From: an uncultured Lachnospiraceae bacterium
GTDB lineage: Bacteria; Bacillota; Clostridia; Lachnospirales; Lachnospiraceae
Direction: 5' to 3'
DNA: 15,546 bases
Assembly (NCBI GenBank): GCA_948688495.1
Contig: CAPQSW010000005.1
Span: forward strand, 43,957 to 59,502
Under the pieces are notes generated by a model. The model saw only the letters and a program-made list of their open reading frames with translations. It made no database searches and was not told where the DNA came from. Shown piece by piece: positions 12,841 through 15,546 of the stretch (position 1 is the first letter of the stretch; the number at the start of each line of letters is the position of its first letter). A program made the translations under genes and the position numbers.

Positions 12841-14235
12841 TCATAGTTCCGTCAGGATACTGCGCGCCACACTCAATCCATTTGCAGACGCCTGCTGCAG
12901 TCCCCTTGTAACAGATGCCCCGTCTCCAATTGCACGCAGTCCGGGAAGATTCGTCTTAAATGCACTGTCAACCACTACTTTGTTGGAATAGAACTTGACC
13001 TCCACGCCATAAAGCAATGTCTCATCACTGGCAATCCCAGGCGTCACCTTATCCAACGCAAAAATCATTTCCTCGATATCCACCATAATCCGGTGCGGAA
13101 ATACGAGCGACAAATCTCCCGGCACCGCATCTTTCAGGGTAGGAATAAGATTATTCCTGCACAGCCGTTCCTCTGTCGTTCTTCTTCCCCTGCGGAAATC
13201 CCCGAATGTCTGCACCAGTATTTTGCCATCGCACAGCATATTAGACAACTGGGCAATCTGCTTGCCATAGGCAATCGGAGTTTTAAAAGGTTTCGTAAAA
13301 TTTTTTGACACCAAAAGTGCAAAATTGGTATTGTTCGTCTTTAATTCATTGGATTTATAGGCATGCCCATTTACCACCGCAAGCCCGTCTTCATAATATT
13401 CCGTTGCCACCTCGCCAGATGGATTGGTGCAGAAAGTACGCACCTTATCGTCAAATGTCGGCGTATGGTAAACCAATTTGGCTTCGTACAGGTTTCTGTT
13501 TAAAAACTCCATAACCTCATCGCGGACCTCTACCCTGACGCCAATGTCCACCGTTCCCACCTTCGTCTCGATATCATGTTCCTCACAGATATGGCTGAAC
13601 CAGTCGGCTCCTTCCCTTCCAATTGCGCATACAATTTCCCTGCCATAGAAGGACTCTCCCTCCTTGGTCACCACGCCGACTGCCCTGCCGTCTTCTACCA
13701 GTATATTCTCCACCATAGTATCAAACTGGATCTCTATCCCCTGCGCCAGCAGATGCTCCTGCAGGCGGCTGTATATTTTATATCCCTCCTCTGTACCCAG
13801 ATGACGGATAGGGCATTCTACCAGCTTGAGGTTTGCGCCGATTGCCTTTCTCCTGATTTCCCGGATTTCTTTCTCTTTTCCTACGCCGTAGACATTCTGA
13901 TCCGCTCCAAATTTCAGATAAATTTCATCCGATTCCCGGATGAGCTCTACCGCCCTGTCATACCCTAAAATCTGCGGAAGATTCCCTCCCACATCGGGGG
14001 ATAACGATAGTTTCCCATCAGAAAATGCCCCCGCTCCGGCAAATCCTGTTGTAATGGAGCATGGCTTACACCCGACACATTCCTTTGTCCTGCGCTTGGG
14101 GCACGCACGCTTTTCGATTCGCCTTCCTTTCTCAAGCATCAGGACTTTCAGCCCGGGATTCTGGCTGATCAGCTCATACGCACAAAAAATCCCGGAAGGA
14201 CCGGCACCCACGATAACTACATCATATCTTATCAT
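12841..14235 (-). CDS. FAD-dependent dehydrogenase/oxidoreductase (COG2509-like)
   Basis: This 464-residue flavoprotein has a Rossmann GAGPSG motif at 10-15 with E35 for ribose binding, and a C-terminal GDGASVTRGLQQASANG segment that completes the FAD site. It resembles the uncharacterised FAD-dependent dehydrogenase family common in Clostridia; the substrate is unknown. Four cysteines, C45, C53, C56 and C59 (the last three as CVGCKPC), lie close to the FAD domain and could bind a metal or Fe-S cluster or be redox active. The ATG at 14235 has GAGAGAG just upstream. It lies 35 bases after the small acidic gene, so these form one operon. A weak TATAAT at 12832-12837 lies between this gene and the downstream lipoprotein gene but has no good -35. 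Confidence 0.88.
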   Translation of the reverse strand: MIRYDVVIVGAGPSGIFCAYELISQNPGLKVLMLEKGRRIEKRACPKRRTKECVGCKPCSITTGFAGAGAFSDGKLSLSPDVGGNLPQILGYDRAVELIRESDEIYLKFGADQNVYGVGKEKEIREIRRKAIGANLKLVECPIRHLGTEEGYKIYSRLQEHLLAQGIEIQFDTMVENILVEDGRAVGVVTKEGESFYGREIVCAIGREGADWFSHICEEHDIETKVGTVDIGVRVEVRDEVMEFLNRNLYEAKLVYHTPTFDDKVRTFCTNPSGEVATEYYEDGLAVVNGHAYKSNELKTNNTNFALLVSKNFTKPFKTPIAYGKQIAQLSNMLCDGKILVQTFGDFRRGRRTTEERLCRNNLIPTLKDAVPGDLSLVFPHRIMVDIEEMIFALDKVTPGIASDETLLYGVEVKFYSNKVVVDSAFKTNLPGLRAIGDGASVTRGLQQASANGLSVARSILTEL

Positions 14236-14270
14236 CCTACTCTCTCTTTCCAGCTAAAACGGACGGCAGC

Positions 14271-14534
14271 TTATGCTTCCACCACAAGAAATCTTCCGTC
14301 GGGCAGTGAAAACACTTCTGAAGCTTCTTCCAATTCTTCATCATCCATACCTGATACATCTGCTCCTTCATCTTCAAAATACGCCCGTACCTCTTTGATA
14401 TCCTTACATACTACTGCCATGCAGTCTTCCAAAAATTCTTCTGCATCATCCAGGTTCTCAGCAACCCTCTCATCAAAAAGCTGAGACTGATTGTCCAGAA
14501 AATACTCTAAACAAAGTTCATCATATCCATTCAT
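14271..14534 (-). CDS. Small acidic protein of unknown function
   Basis: This 87-residue, strongly acidic protein (about a quarter Asp and Glu) has no signal peptide or membrane segment and is predicted mostly helical with a short beta end (SEVFSLPDGRFLVVEA). I do not recognise a known domain; similar short conserved proteins occur in Lachnospiraceae, but that is recollection, not a search. AGGAGG at 14545-14550 lies nine bases before the ATG at 14534. It sits between maf and the FAD oxidoreductase with short gaps (44 and 35 bases), so it is likely co-transcribed. Charge and size would suit a partner or nucleic-acid-mimic protein, but this is speculation. Confidence 0.8.
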   Translation of the reverse strand: MNGYDELCLEYFLDNQSQLFDERVAENLDDAEEFLEDCMAVVCKDIKEVRAYFEDEGADVSGMDDEELEEASEVFSLPDGRFLVVEA

Positions 14535-14578
14535 TAACCCACGCCTCCTATCTTTTATCCTATATGATAGTATGAAAC

Positions 14579-15175
14579 TTATAAAATTTCAATGCCTGAT
14601 TTGCTCATTCGTTGAAAAATCTTTGCCACCGGAAGCCCTACCACATTATTATAGTCTCCCTGGATTTCCTTTATATAGAGCGCCCCTTTCCCCTGAATAC
14701 CGTATGCACCCGCCTTATCCATCGGTTCCCCTGTACGGATATAGGACAAAATCTGCCTTTCCTCCATTGGGTACATGGTAACTTTTGTCTCCTCACAAAA
14801 AGAAAGGAGCTCTGTTTTTCCATCCTTTCTTACCACCACTGCCACCCCGGTATACACGCTATGCGTATTGCCAGAAAGCATCGACAGCATCCTCTGCGCA
14901 TCTGCTTCATCTTCTGGCTTTCCCAGAATTTGCCCTCCAAAAGCTACCACAGTATCTGCGCCAAGAACAACCACAGCGCCATCCGTATCGTTCAAAAAAC
15001 GCTGTTCCACCTCTTTTGCCTTCTGGACAGCCAGCGCAACGACCACTTCCTGCGGCCTGCTCCCTGCGATTACTTCCTCCCCTCCTGCCGGAATAATCTC
15101 AAATTCTGCACCGACCTGCTCTAACAGCTCCTTTCTTCTCGGTGAGGCGGAAGCTAAAATAAATTTATATTCCAT
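14579..15175 (-). CDS. maf: Maf-family nucleotide pyrophosphatase
   Basis: This 198-residue enzyme hydrolyses non-canonical or excess nucleoside triphosphates (dTTP/UTP type in the Bacillus Maf/YhdE branch) to the monophosphate and pyrophosphate, as housecleaning and in some bacteria affecting septum formation. Family motifs are complete: SASPRRKELL (9-18), GADTVV with catalytic D74, GKP (85-87), DKAGAYGIQG (153-162) and GDYNNVVGLP (173-182). Length is normal. The ATG at 15175 has GAGGG upstream. It is the first gene of the operon that continues to the small acidic protein, FAD oxidoreductase and lipoprotein. Exact substrate specificity cannot be told from the sequence alone. Confidence 0.97.
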   Translation of the reverse strand: MEYKFILASASPRRKELLEQVGAEFEIIPAGGEEVIAGSRPQEVVVALAVQKAKEVEQRFLNDTDGAVVVLGADTVVAFGGQILGKPEDEADAQRMLSMLSGNTHSVYTGVAVVVRKDGKTELLSFCEETKVTMYPMEERQILSYIRTGEPMDKAGAYGIQGKGALYIKEIQGDYNNVVGLPVAKIFQRMSKSGIEIL

Positions 15176-15215
15176 ACAATCCCTCTTTCTTTACGAAATC
15201 CCTATTATGTAACAG

Positions 15216-15242
15216 TTTATAAAATTTCTGCCACAATTACAA
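15216..15242 (-). promoter_or_regulatory. Possible maf operon promoter
   Basis: TTGTAA (15237-15242) and TATAAA (15216-15221) are spaced by 15 bases, shorter than ideal. The AT-rich block also contains TTACATAAT. It lies after the terminator of the upstream gene and before maf, so a promoter is expected here. Confidence 0.3.
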
Positions 15243-15264
15243 GTCCCAATATGGAAAGAAATGC

Positions 15265-15292
15265 AAAAAAAGGAACCCTGGATGGATTCCTT
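15265..15292 (-). terminator. Intrinsic terminator of the GGDEF gene
   Basis: On the minus strand AAGGAATCC-atcca-GGGTTCCTT makes a nine-pair stem (one G-T pair) followed by seven Ts. It lies eight bases after the gene's stop codon. Confidence 0.85.
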
Positions 15293-15299
15293 ATAGTTT

Positions 15300-15546
15300 C
15301 TAATTCTGATACTCCCCATACGTTCCTTTTATGCCCCGCTTCACCTCATAAAGCGCCTCGTCCGCGCATCTCAACAGTTCTGCAATATTATTGTGGATGT
15401 CATCTGCCAGGGCAAACCCGCAGGAAGCACTGATAACCTTTGTCTGCGTATCGGACAAGACAACCGCATTTCTCCCAAGTTCCTGATAAAACAAATCCAA
15501 CAGGCCAATAATCTGCTCTCTGCCATCGCAGTCAAAAATCAACATG
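15300..15546 (-). CDS. GGDEF-domain protein (diguanylate cyclase-like), 3' end only
   Basis: The last 82 codons of a gene that begins right of the window. The visible part matches the end of a GGDEF domain, the c-di-GMP synthase fold: LIFD directly follows where the GGDEF motif would end, then SASCGFALA and RCADEALYEVKRGIKG, typical of the final strands and helix. The signature motif itself is just outside the window, so catalytic ability and any sensor domain cannot be judged. A terminator follows its stop closely. It is 3' to nothing on the same operon; maf starts with its own leader. It does place possible c-di-GMP synthesis about 11 kb from the degenerate HD-GYP regulator. Confidence 0.85.
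   Translation of the reverse strand, partial: MLIFDCDGREQIIGLLDLFYQELGRNAVVLSDTQTKVISASCGFALADDIHNNIAELLRCADEALYEVKRGIKGTYGEYQN

Overview
The window looks like chromosomal DNA of a low-to-moderate GC Firmicute in class Clostridia, most likely a Lachnospiraceae-type gut anaerobe. The reasons are the NuoE/NuoF-like subunits of a flavin-based hydrogenase or NADH:acceptor complex, a CIRCE element (HrcA operator), strong AGGAGG ribosome binding sites, sigma-A promoters, BlaI/BlaR1 regulation and a DUF342/FapA protein carrying a 26-residue repeat typical of this group. The taxon is inferred from gene content; no rRNA or tRNA gene is present. No mobile element, CRISPR array or phage gene was seen.

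Layout. (1) 1-1461, minus strand: a NuoE-like and a truncated NuoF/HydB-like subunit overlap by 11 bases and are read from a near-consensus promoter; the operon runs off the left edge. (2) 1482-6167, minus strand: an apparent operon fapA, then a response regulator with a degenerate HD-GYP domain, then a MATE exporter, from a TTGACA-N17-TAAAAT promoter. (3) 6168-6363: a divergent regulatory region with a perfect CIRCE and two candidate htpG promoters. (4) 6364-8478, plus strand: Hsp90 (htpG) with a long acidic linker. (5) 8614-9579, plus strand: a secreted CAP-domain protein with a bacterial Ig-like (BIG2) tail. (6) 9614-9696: a large imperfect inverted repeat between convergent genes. (7) 9715-11706, minus strand: a BlaI repressor and BlaR1-like M56 membrane protease with two operators on their promoter; the protease has a non-penicillin-binding extracellular part. 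(8) 11726-15175, minus strand: an apparent operon of maf, a small acidic protein, an FAD-dependent oxidoreductase and a parvulin-like lipoprotein, ending in an intrinsic terminator. (9) 15300-15546: the 3' end of a GGDEF (diguanylate cyclase-like) gene and its terminator.

Themes. Most genes are housekeeping or signalling. The least ordinary features are the repeat-FapA gene coupled to a regulator whose HD-GYP metal site looks broken, the BlaR1-like sensor with a new-looking sensor region, the position of the CIRCE relative to htpG promoters, and the inverted repeat after the CAP gene. I did not find a clear-cut new multi-gene defence or metabolic system. All gaps between genes are shorter than 300 bases.
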